Position numbers and translations under genes: made by a program. From NCBI GenBank assembly GCA_018894105.1, contig CM032126.1, positions 26,510,391-26,574,390 of the forward strand: a stretch of DNA of 64,000 nt, written 5' to 3'. The stretch is from Jacaranda mimosifolia (taxonomy: Eukaryota > Streptophyta > Magnoliopsida > Lamiales > Bignoniaceae). The notes under the pieces were generated by a model. The model was not told the origin of the DNA and did no database searches. It saw only the letters and a list, made by a program, of their open reading frames with translations. Shown here piece after piece: positions 1 to 9,870 of this stretch. Within the stretch, counting starts at the first letter, position 1. Each line of letters starts with the position of its first letter.

Positions 1-1010
1 TACAAATATTTCATGTGTTAAAGCCCGTCGCTAACGGCCCATTTGGTTTTATTTTCAAAGATCATTTTCATTTCCAGTCATTTCCAAAAGTTGAAAAGTT
101 AGTTATGAAATAAAAATAGAAATTGAAATGTATTTGGATGAAATGTTGGAAAGTAATGATTATAATAGGTTGTATGATTGAAAAGTAAGTTAATTTATAT
201 TTTTATGTTTAAAAAGATTTATTTTTTAAAATATATGTATATTTTATTAATTTAAAAATGATAGTGGGTAACTTTATGTCAAATCAAATTTGAATTTAAT
301 TGATGTGTAATAGGATAATATAGTGGATTTAGAAATGGGTTTTGGGAAAAAAAATATGTACTTTTTCTGTTGAAAGTTATGAGAAAGAGTTTGTTTTCAA
401 TTTTAATTCCCACAAGAAAATGAAAAAGGGGCTTGGAAATGAAACCAAACGGGCTGTAAAAGTTCTTGTAACAAACTTTTTAGTTCGTTACAAATGTTCT
501 TCCTATTGTAACGATTTGTTATGTTACCAAAAATTTGTTGTGGTAACAAAATATTCCTAGTTGCGATTAGATTTGTGAAACATAACGAATATTTTTGTTA
601 CAATAATATAGCATTTCTTGTCATATGTTATTTTTTCATTACCAAAATTTAATATAGTAATAATATATTTTTATGTAGTTTTGTTACAAATATTTAGTGT
701 AACAAAATAAGTTGTTACTAGTAGCAGAACAATATTTCCATAAAAGATTTTGTTGTTACTAATATGAAGATAGTATTACAAACAATTTTGTTACCAATGT
801 GATAGAGTTTTATCCAATAAATTACGTAACAAAACCTTTTGTCATTTATAAGATGTAAGAAAATTATTATTTTGTTATAAATAAATCAAATGACAAAAGT
901 ATCATTACCAAAAGAATATATTGTTAACAACAATATCAATTTATTTTTCTATGTTTTTAGTACCTAAATCTAGTTACAAAGTAATCACAGTTTGAACAAA
1001 TAAATGCAAT
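1..1010 (+). mobile_element. CACTA element 1, left subterminal region
   Basis: Apart from the MITE at 35-456, this stretch is packed with direct and inverted copies of GTAACAAA/TTTGTTAC, the kind of subterminal repeat where CACTA (En/Spm) transposase binds. Bases 11-32 are the reverse complement, with one mismatch, of 37352-37373, which lies about 95 bp inside the right tip of the related element ending at 37468. By that spacing the left tip should lie roughly 85 bp before base 1. The matching right tip is probably 18892. No transposase is recognisable in the element, so it looks non-autonomous or gutted. The pairing of left and right ends is an inference. Confidence 0.6.
35..456 (+). mobile_element. 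Tourist-like (PIF/Harbinger) MITE, copy 1
   Basis: The element is 422 bp long with imperfect terminal inverted repeats: CGGCCCATTTGGTTTTATTT at the left and the reverse complement of a CAGCCCGTTTGGTTTC-type end at the right. It is flanked by the trinucleotide TAA at 32-34 and 457-459, the typical Harbinger target duplication. The interior is AT-rich; a 72-codon frame inside it is spurious. It sits inside the CACTA subterminal region, so it inserted after that element. A second copy lies inverted at 61713-62106; the interiors match clearly, for example around 235-305. Confidence 0.85.
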
Positions 1011-2739
1011 TTACCAAAAGAGCAAGATACCATATAAACGTTAAGTTAGATGTAGAAACCAACAATCTAAACATATTTAATAAACACCTAACCATAGAAG
1101 TCACAACCTACATTTATGTATAGTTATCGAAAACACATTAGTGTAGCTTTTAGAAAGTGTTCTTAGTTCAACTACCAAAATACCAAAATACAAGAATCTG
1201 CTCTCAAGATTCTTGATAAACATGTTTCCTAGCTTATTCGCAGCTGCGTTAAGTTTGAAATTTTCCTCATCATCAAAGAAGGGTCTGCATGCATTATTCT
1301 GCAGAAAATTATTCCAAAATTAATGTCAATATTAAGAATATCAACAAAAACAAAAAAAAAGTCATAACATCTCAAAGTCCTAATCATTAAGATCATTTAA
1401 AAAGGTTAGTCTGGCAACAAAAGAATCACAACTTCTAAATAAATTAAGCAGAAACAAGAACCAAATTTTCTATAAGAAACAATCCACATTCTTGTCAGTA
1501 AGAATCACCTATCTGTTCCTTGAAAGTAAATATTATTATAACTTAGATTCTTAAACTTGAACCTCAAACCTTAGACAAGAAAATGTGATCAATACATTAC
1601 CAAAGCAACAGTTAAGAAAATGTCTTGTTATGCTGAAACTCCCATAGAGAAATTTTAAGATGTTAACTAAACTAAAGTTCTTGAACTTCCAATCCTAAAC
1701 AAACAAATACAAAGACTACTTTGCCAAAAGAATATAGACATAAAATGTTGTTACCAGAATCGATCTTGCTTTGATAGGAACAATTAGTAGATACACTCAT
1801 ATACCGAGAAGAGAATACATGCTTACAACATTAAATTTTACATGTAGGTAATAGAAGGAAGCAACAAACTTTAAAATCCTTGAACAATTGGGAGACCGCG
1901 TGGTAAGTAGGGTCTTCTGTAGTTTAATTACAAACAAAAATTATGGGAAATTGACACATTAAGATGTAATATCCAGCATTCATAGACCAAAGGATAATGA
2001 AAACAAACATGTATGCTTTTTGTCTCAGCTGATGATGTAGACTAGTAGAGTTTAGGATTCTAAAAATTAGAAAGAGAGAGTAATATACTAAAAGTAATAG
2101 TAAGATGAAAACTTCATGAAAGTCTACTTTGGCTAAGATTCTTATACAAAACTTATTCTGAACAATCTTGTTTTATTGATCTTATAATTATCATATAACA
2201 GGAAAAGAGAATCTAAGAAATGTGAAAAATATTAGAAAATAGAGCCAAACATCACATATTGACCATATAACAAATTGAGTTTGATTTGAATTGCTAGCCT
2301 ATAAATTCTCTAGTTTGAGTCTACTTACATTGAAGTAGTACACTCAACTACTAGTAGTTCATCAATGAATTAACCTACCCCTGTTTGGATGAGCATTAAA
2401 AACTTTCACCGAACTTCTCCTGCTATGTAGATTGTGTAACCCGAACCCCTTCAAAGGCATAACAATTGGAACCTTTGGCAAATTTGACATGATTAGAATG
2501 CTCCACATCATTATTATCATAACAAAGAAAAGCAAAGCTATTGCCACTTTTGATGCTTTCTGCCATCCATCTTATCTCTTTAGTCATGTGACAGGAAATA
2601 ACACATGTATTGTATCAGCACCTACTACTAGACCATCAAATTTCAATACCTAGCATAAGAAGCCAAAGCCTAACCAATGCAAGAACTAAGCTAATGAAAA
2701 TTCCCTACAACCGGAACAAAATTTTCAACTTATTCCAAA
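1011..2739. other. AT-rich interior, nothing recognised
   Basis: No coding frame longer than about 75 codons, no LTR ends and no terminal repeats were recognised. The overlapping opposite-strand frames near 2362-2653 are short, lack recognisable motifs and are probably chance. Confidence 0.6.
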
Positions 2740-4035
2740 AATTGTCATGTAGAGACTTAAGAAATCCAAAGTAATATTGACATTGATTCAAGACAAGTTC
2801 TATTATTCAAGACAAGTTCTATTATTATTAAGTCCATATTAGTATTAATTTTAATATCATGTTTAGGACTTAACAAATAATTTTCTTGTTTAAAAAATTA
2901 TAATTCCATTGCTAATTGATGAAAATTTGAAATTACAGGAATATAAGTTGAGAAGCTACAAAAGGGGACAAATTGACACAAGATGGTGGGAATGCTGACA
3001 GGACGACACCTCATGATCTAATCAAGGATGGGCAGAAAAATCTTTTTATTTATTCGAGTCCAATTCTAATCAAAAGAATCTTTTAATTAGTTATAAATAG
3101 GCCTTTCAGACACTTAGTTGGGGGATTTTGGATTTTTCTATTTTGGAGATCAGAAGTATTGCAAGAATTCGGGATTCATAAGAGGACAAAGTGGAGATCA
3201 AATTCATCTAGGAATAAAGTTTCTTCTTCTCCCTTTGATTTTGTTTTAAATTCTGATTTCAAACGATGTTTTATTTTATTCATGTTTTGTTTGACAATTC
3301 AATCATGAATTAATTCGTTACTCTAGGATTATGATAGATTCTTTTGAATAAACTGATGCATGATTTTCTCCCATGAAATTAATAGTACTTAAGGTTATTT
3401 CTTCTATTGTGTGCTTTTTCTATTTGATTGCCTAATCAACAATCAAGTGCATCTTTAAACCCTAGAGGGATCTTGGAAAAGAAAATCTAGGAATTGATTG
3501 ACAATAGAAGACCTTAGGATTAATTGTTCAAATTGATGAACTAACTAATTTGTGAGTAGGATAGGAATATACCTGATTGCCCTAGGGAGTTAGTTGAGTG
3601 GTACAACCTTATTCATAATTTAATTAATTCACATAGGAATATAGTGAATTGAATAAATTAGGGATTTGATTGTGGGTAATTCGGAAGAACCTTGTAATTG
3701 CATAAGACTCAAGACTAATAACTTGTTATTAATTTCATAGGGAGAAAATTATGTAATCAACTTATTCGATTGATGGAATCATAATTCTAGGCTTCTATAT
3801 CATGATAGAAATCTTAATCAGTACCTTTTTTTTCTTATTTTCATTAGTTTAGTTTTAATTCTTATTTAATTGATTTTGTTTGAATAAAACAAGTGTGTGA
3901 TAAATGAATAATTAGTAGCGAATAATTTAGTTCCTCATGGGATCGACACTCTTCTCATCATTTTATTACTTGTTGCGACACGTGCACTTGTGTAATTGTT
4001 TGCATTATTTATTTTGCACAACACAACCAACAAAT
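2740..4035 (+). repeat. LTR-like sequence, probable solo or truncated LTR
   Basis: The stretch reads like a plant gypsy LTR without coding sequence. A TATA box (TATAAATA, 3092-3099) is followed by a leader-like region. The 3' part ends in a GGGATCGACACTC motif near 3939-3951 and a GTGCACTTG motif near 3981-3989, of the kind seen at the ends of some Athila/Tat-type LTRs. A 19 bp tandem duplication lies at 2788-2825. Exact ends and a target duplication were not found, so the boundaries are approximate and the class is an inference. Confidence 0.35.
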
Positions 4036-5212
4036 ACAACACACACATTATAAAATGAATTTTTTACAAATAATATGTATCAAAAGTCAAATTAGGATTC
4101 ATCAACACCTAGATAGTGAAACAATGATCAACACATAATTACTTGTACATAATTGCGTGAAGGTTAAGGACTGATGTTCAAACAAACTTCGACTACAATA
4201 ACTGAGTCTGAGGTCATAGTAGAGAAAAACCAAAAAATTAACAGAGCAAACGAAACAAAAAATGTAGTAATTGCTTTAAAAATTGAAATCAACTTCTTAC
4301 TGAGTCTCTTTTCCTATTAAAAGAGCAGTATGAAAACTTAAGAACATTAAATCGCAAACAATTGTATGAATGCCCCGGGATATATGCATAAACATCTATA
4401 AACTAAAGCAACGGTCAAACAGATACATGATTCAGCCACAATTAAGATATCTCAATCAAGTCAATCTAAAGAGTAAAAGAGCAATTAGCTTCAAGCAAGA
4501 AATTTTAGAGACTAAGGTCAAACACTCAACCTGAAATTCAATTCCTAAAAAACGAAAAGAAATTCCTCAAATGAAAGCATGAATAAAACAAACATCACAA
4601 CCAATCATTTCCAAAAAACATGAACAACCCATAAGAGAACTAACATCAGAATCACACTTTTCCAAAAGTTTTTCCCTTATTTCCTCACAAAATCAAGATA
4701 ACATTTCCTCCATCTCTAAAACCATAATCATATCTCTCCCTTCTGCTGTCCACCGTCCTTTATGGGTTTTAGGTTTTGTCAACAAAAATAATAAGTATGT
4801 ATGGTAAAGGGAGAAAAACCTGTTAGAGAACTCCAAGATATAACCAGATTCATCCGATCTCCAAAAAAAACGAGCTCGATTCTTTGTTCCCAAAAAAATT
4901 AAGCTCGGCATTTGAATTTTGCAGATGGGTTTTGCAACTATTAAGGAGGGTTTTTCAAACACTATTATATTCAAATAGATTTTGCAAGTGTAATGGAGAT
5001 GGTTTGGTGAATTTCTAATAGTTTCCCTTTTCAAATTTTCCACCTTTGTTCGGCATTTTCTGCCCCCTCCCTTTTGAATGAAATTTGGCTATACAATTTT
5101 CCCCTCTCATTTTTTATATGAATCCTTAGAAACTTTTTATATATTTAATGTAAAAAGTTTAGAAGTAAAAATGAATTTTACCTAATATATTTTATGGGTA
5201 TTTTACATAATT
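4036..5212. other. Non-coding AT-rich stretch
   Basis: No recognisable gene or element. The longest frame (minus strand, 4693-5043, 116 codons) has no known motif or low-complexity pattern suggesting a real protein and is not accepted as a gene. Confidence 0.5.
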
Positions 5213-5620
5213 AACTACAAAAAGAATTAAATTTAATGGGGGTAAAAATTAAATATAGCGGGGGTTAAATTTCCTTTAGTGGGAGTTCAGCAAACCCCCG
5301 CAGTTATATGTCTTGCTAATTCCTAGTGGGGTTTTGGAGCAACCATCGTTATGACCCCTGCTAATAATTCAAGGTGATTTTGCGGGGTTTTTTTTTTATT
5401 TAGCAGCAATCGCGAAACCCTCACTATTATAAAAAAGAATTATTTCATACGATATTAGTGGGAGTTTCAAACTCCCGTTGTTATTCAAGAACATTATTTC
5501 ATATGATTTTAACGGGGGTTTTAAACCCCCGCTATTATTAAAATGTGGTATTTGATCAAAAAATTAGTTAATTTTAGTGAGGGGTTTACAACCCTCGCAA
5601 TAATTTTTTAAAACTAATTT
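5213..5620 (+). mobile_element. CACTA-like terminus with palindromic C/G-rich subterminal repeats
   Basis: A terminus-like AACTACAAAAAGAA (one change from CACTACAAAAAGAA) at 5213 is followed by at least five copies of a motif alternating as GCGGGGGTTT and AAACCCCCGC, for example at 5259-5266, 5294-5301, 5511-5520 and 5524-5533. Such inverted short repeats near one end are typical of CACTA elements, and this family differs from the GTAACAAA family around it. No matching right tip was found. A related pair of motifs occurs at 15064-15088, which may mark its other side. Classification is moderate. Confidence 0.45.
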
Positions 5621-7900
5621 TTTGGTTAATTTTCAATATCTATATACGTCATTTCATATATCTGCCAATAGATCTTCATTATCAAAATTCAACACAATCA
5701 ATTGATTCAAAAATCAATCTATTAAAATCAAGTCTCAAAAACATCAACATCCTCAAAAATATCATCATTCTCAAAAATATAAACATCAACATCCTCAAAA
5801 GTGTCAACATCATAATCCACAAGTACTAAAACGTTCAACTTAGTTTCTCATGTAAGTAAACACTACAAATAAGTAGCCAGTGAGGAGATTCATTGTGATT
5901 TTAGTTGCTGGCACTTGAAGATCTTCCTACTAGAGAAGTAGGACTACCTGCATCATGTGCTTGTGCCTATGGGGGAGAAAAATGAGTATTTCAAAAGATC
6001 AAAACACCAAACTTCACGCTGTAACTGTTACCATAATTAAAATTTAAAGTTACAAGTAAATGTATTTTGATATACTATTACTAGAATTTAGAAAAGAAGT
6101 CGCTTTATTTAGAAAATAAAAAATGAATAAATATACCTATTGTTTGTACTATCTAAAATGGCTTTGACTCACATCCAATATGATTCTACTATGATGAATT
6201 TGAAGTTTGTGTAAGGGGTGGAGGAGATTCAAGAGTTCCATTTGTGTTTTCATTTGAACACAAGGGTTGTACTGGTGCTTGTGGTGGGTAATATATATAA
6301 ACTAATAAAATAAAACTATTATTTATAAACAAACACAAATATTTATTGAGCATATTGCGCACACTCATCACCAACAATAAAAACATTGAAACATTCAGCA
6401 ACTTAGAAGAACAAAAATAAATCACAAATTTAGAAATTTAATGAGCATATCAAGTTAAAAATTCTAAATGTTTAATCCGCATAATCTATTCATATTTTTT
6501 TTTTCTAATCAAGGCTTCCAGCACATGTTTCTAACTAGTTCCTAAGGACTAATAACAATGATTGTTAGTTGTAGCAGTACTACGTATGTTTTAACAATAT
6601 GATAGACAATTCCAAGATTCCATCTGATTAAATTAAGGTTATATATTAATTGATGGGTATAGATTTTAGGTCATGATTCATGAAGTCATATATATATATT
6701 AATTGATATAGACCAAAATGTGATAATTATTTTATAATTATTAGCATTATTTTTATTCTTGATTGTTAAAGTTGTTTTTTTATTCTATCTGCAAAATTCA
6801 ATTTTTGAATTCTCTCTCTTTTTTTTTTAATTCTTAATTAATGTAATCTTGTTCTGATTACTGTAATCTTGCACATCGTTGAACTGAATTTGCAAAGATG
6901 TTGTTACTAATTTTACAACTCCTCTTATAGGAATTAAAATCAGAATATATAGCTAAAACAACTGTTGAGAATTAATTTTCTTCTTTTCTAACAAAAGTTT
7001 CCATTTTTATATTCATTTCATGTGGAGTTTCATTGCAGAATAGAATGCACACACTAGCTATATATACACATATTACAACTTGGTTGGTGCTGAATGGACC
7101 AATTTCATTCTCTTCAGCATATATACATACATATATATATATATAGAATCTCATATATAGATGAATAAAACATGCTTAATTTCTTGTATACGATTATTTC
7201 AGTAGACGTCTGTAGATAATGTTTCAATACAGATTTAATTAACTAGTTGGTGATCTAAGATGCATGCATATTGATCCAAGTAAGTATTTTGGGGGTGTCA
7301 AAAATTGCATGCAGGCGTGAAGAGCTAGAAAGGAAATTAGCTAATTCAAGCATGTGGAAAGTATATTTTTCCTTATTCCTGAGCATGTATAAATAAGAAT
7401 TTGGGTGCATACCTCACAGACATGTTGACAACTATAATCCCAATCCTCAGAATACATGTTACAAAATATTTTATTTATCTCCAAGCTAAAATTTATGAAA
7501 CACAATAACCTAAAATAATAAATCAACATATAAAGCGCACGAGTATAGTTGTTTCCAAATATGTGGGATATTCTTCTACGAAGCATACAAGTCTGGTTAC
7601 CAGTACAAGTCTTTTATCAAGTGCACAGCATCCTGCAACTAGTTTAAAACATGTTTTCAATTTTCAATCCACGCCATATATGCTGCACCACAAGAAAATG
7701 CATATACATCAATACACATAAAAATCATAAAAGAGCTTATATATTTCATAATCCAATTCCAAACTCAAAAGCAAAGAAAAGGTAAGATCTTCAGAATTCT
7801 ACACCGACATCGCACATAATCCAACCAATAAGACAGTATCAGAAAAACACAAAAGTAAATCTCCACAGAAACAAAAAGAAAGATTGACACAGGTGCATAC
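5621..7900 (-). other. Mostly non-coding; possible decayed minus-strand exons
   Basis: Two short minus-strand stretches could be 3' exons of a broken gene. One near 6190-6300 is rich in Pro, Ser, Thr and Asn and stops at 6189-6191. One near 5903-5968 follows an acceptor-like CCCCCATAG and ends in a Ser-rich tail with a TAA. A further candidate exon near 7408-7490 ends in a donor-like GTATGCACC, a string that recurs after the exon at 7901. No protein family is recognised and there is no continuous frame. This could equally be transposon sequence with chance splice-like sites. Confidence 0.25.
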
Positions 7901-7944
7901 CTTTGTGACAACTATAACGTTACAAAACATCATGTTTTTTTCAC
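7901..7944 (-). pseudogene. Candidate 44-base exon of the decayed minus-strand gene
   Basis: Read on the minus strand, an acceptor-like TTTTCTACTTAG ends at 7945 and a donor-like GTATGCACC begins at 7900, leaving 44 bases between them. It directly follows, after a 33-base gap, the donor at the end of the coding-like segment 7978-8460. A 33-base intron would be too short to splice in plants, so either one boundary is wrong or the segment is degraded. Confidence 0.2.
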
Positions 7945-7977
7945 CTAAGTAGAAAATAAGGGTTAAATTCAACCCAC

Positions 7978-8460
7978 CTTGAATCATTGACTCTCCACTT
8001 TTGGGTCAAATTATCTGCAGCTTCGCCCAAATATTTCTCATGGGACTTAATGACTATCTTGTACAAGTTGGAGATCAAAGGATTTCCAAGGAAGGGATTA
8101 ATCGCCTCTCCAAGTGCACACACTTCTGATAGCATATGCCCACTGTTCTCCGGTTCCTCTTTCAAGATGCAATTCGACAAGGCATAAAGTGCGAGGAAAT
8201 TTGCATAGAGTGGTAAAAATGCATTCTTATGATTCCCAACTCCCCAATCCAATCAATACTTCCCATTTTACCTATATGATCGTGGGCAAATGCTATCAAC
8301 TGTTCGAAAAATCTGGTTCTCTATTTATGCAAAAGATCCCTGACACCACTCTTGCTCCCCACAAAACACTCACTTCCCAACAATTTTCTGGATCGTACTG
8401 ATACTGTCCGAACACCTCGACACAATACATAAACTATGGCTACAATTGGCAGAATTATTT
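7978..8460 (-). pseudogene. Decayed host-like coding segment of unknown function
   Basis: Read on the minus strand, this region holds coherent protein-like sequence in overlapping frames. The last frame is open for about 90 codons and includes EVCALGEAINPFLG and KIVIKSHEKYLGEAADNL; it ends at a donor-like AAG/GTGGGTTG at 7977-7978. Upstream frames include RTRFFEQLIAFAHDHIG. They are separated by at least one in-frame TAG and one frameshift near 8235, so the segment is not translatable as one piece. Composition is more balanced than the AT-rich surroundings. I do not recognise the family. It may be the remainder of a host gene whose 5' part lay across the gypsy insertion at 9010, or a gene fragment carried by the CACTA element. 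Confidence 0.4.
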
Positions 8461-8559
8461 GCATCCATCATCAAATAAATAAAATTGCATAATATACAAT
8501 AGTCGCAATTTGAAAGAAGTCAATCAGGCAAAACTGTCCCTATATAGAAACCAAACTAT

Positions 8560-8705
8560 GCACAAATATTGGTCAAACGCAGCAAAATACAACTGCACTG
8601 CAAGCATGAATCATAAACTGCAAACTGCAAACTGCAAGCATGAATCATAAATTGCACAAACATTGGTCAAACGCAGCAAAAGACAACTGCAAACTGCAAG
8701 CAAAA
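8560..8705. repeat. Short tandem duplication, about 95 bp period
   Basis: A block starting GCACAAATATTGGTCAAACG at 8560 recurs with one change at about 8655. Inside it the motif AACTGCAAACTGC is also repeated. It looks like a local slippage duplication upstream, in minus-strand terms, of the decayed coding segment. 8706-9004 shows nothing else. Confidence 0.7.
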
Positions 8706-9009
8706 TACAACTGGACAGTAACCGAGTAACAAGTAGCAAACCTGCTGGAAGAACCGCAGGAAAGCACAAAACTCTATCTATAATTTCTTCAGATATCTGC
8801 AATAACAATAAATTTTACTTAAGTATCACAAACCTTAGAAATTTGGAGGAAAAAAAAAAGGGTAAAAGCTTTGGAAAAATTCATCTCTTTCAGAATCACC
8901 AGAATCAAGGTTGAACATAAACCCCAAACCACTTTCCTTCAACAGAATTTTTGAAAAAGAAAAATACATAAAAGATGGAGAAAAGAGCGAAAAAAACCCT
9001 GAAGAAAAT

Positions 9010-9832
9010 TGTTAAATAGCCAGCTTGAAAGTGCTTCTCCAAAATCAGAATCGCACCTTGGTTTCCTTTTTCTTTTTAAAATGCATTCAATCAAATGGTG
9101 CCATCTTGGGCATCTGGCACTTAATGAAAGTAGAGAGTCAAACGACACCGCAGCAACTTATGAACATGACGTCGTTTAGTAGCAGTGTTTAGTTAATTAG
9201 TTAGGAATTAAGGTATGCTTTGTTAACGTTAACCCAGCTCCAGCTTGTTAATGTTCCACATCGGTGAAATAGATAAGTTGTGGTCTTTATATATAGTCTT
9301 GGACAATCCTCACTTCATGAGTTAGCTTTTGGAGTTGAGTTAGGCCCAAAATTCATTTCTTTGACATGGTATCGGAGCCACCTATTCCCGATGTTGGGTT
9401 ATCCAGTGTTGTTGGTCCACCCATTTCATATTATTCCATACACTAGATGTTCATTCCTGGGAGTGCGGGAGGTGTGTTAATGTCCCACATCGGTGAAATA
9501 GATAAGTTGTGGTCTCTATATATGGTCTTGGACAATCCTCACCTCTTGAGTTAGCTTTTGGGGTTGAGTTAGGCCCAAGGTCCATTCTTTAACACAGCTA
9601 TAAAATGCTCAGCTAAGGACTACTGTAACAACTTTGTTGAAAATCATATTATCTTTTATGTTTTCTCCTCTGTCTGTCTGTCCTTCCCTCCCCAATTCTC
9701 TCCCTTTTCTGTTATCACTCTTCCGCACAGCACAACACCACACACCACTACACCAACACTCCACAATCATTCACGATTAGGATTTTTCTTGGAATTTGGC
9801 ATTTGAACTAGTGTTCTATTGGGATCATAACA
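9010..9832 (+). repeat. 5' LTR of the 9010 gypsy element, enlarged by a TRIM
   Basis: The LTR runs from TGTTAAATAG to CATAACA. It is 823 bp against 466 bp for its 3' partner. The difference is explained by the 349 bp TRIM plus its 5 bp target duplication at 9246-9599. A TATA-like ATAAAATGC follows the TRIM, and pyrimidine-rich leader sequence comes after it. Confidence 0.92.
9246..9594 (+). mobile_element. TRIM (terminal-repeat retrotransposon in miniature)
   Basis: Two direct repeats of about 120 bp (9246-9366 and 9475-9594) begin TGTTAATGT(T/C)CCACATCGG and end TTGACA/TTAACA. Directly after the first lies a primer site TGGTATCGGAGCC (9367-9379), matching initiator tRNA-Met apart from one base. 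A purine-rich GGGAGTGCGGGAGG tract precedes the second. Only about 108 bp lie between the repeats, with no coding capacity. The target duplication CAGCT is perfect at 9241-9245 and 9595-9599. It sits in the 5' LTR of the gypsy element and not in the 3' LTR, so it inserted later. Confidence 0.95.
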
Positions 9833-9833
9833 G

Positions 9834-9845
9834 TGGCATCAGAGC
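9834..9845 (+). other. Primer-binding site (initiator tRNA-Met type)
   Basis: TGGCATCAGAGC lies one base after the 5' LTR. It matches the 3' end of plant initiator tRNA-Met with one change from TGGTATCAGAGC. Confidence 0.85.
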
Positions 9846-9870
9846 TCTGTATCCTACAATTGTGCGCTCA

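Noticed and set aside
342..560. 72-codon frame at the edge of the first MITE
   Set aside because: It runs across the MITE border into CACTA subterminal repeats, so it cannot be a gene.
4693..5043. 116-codon minus-strand frame
   Set aside because: No recognisable domain, no gene context, and next to a transposon end; probably chance.
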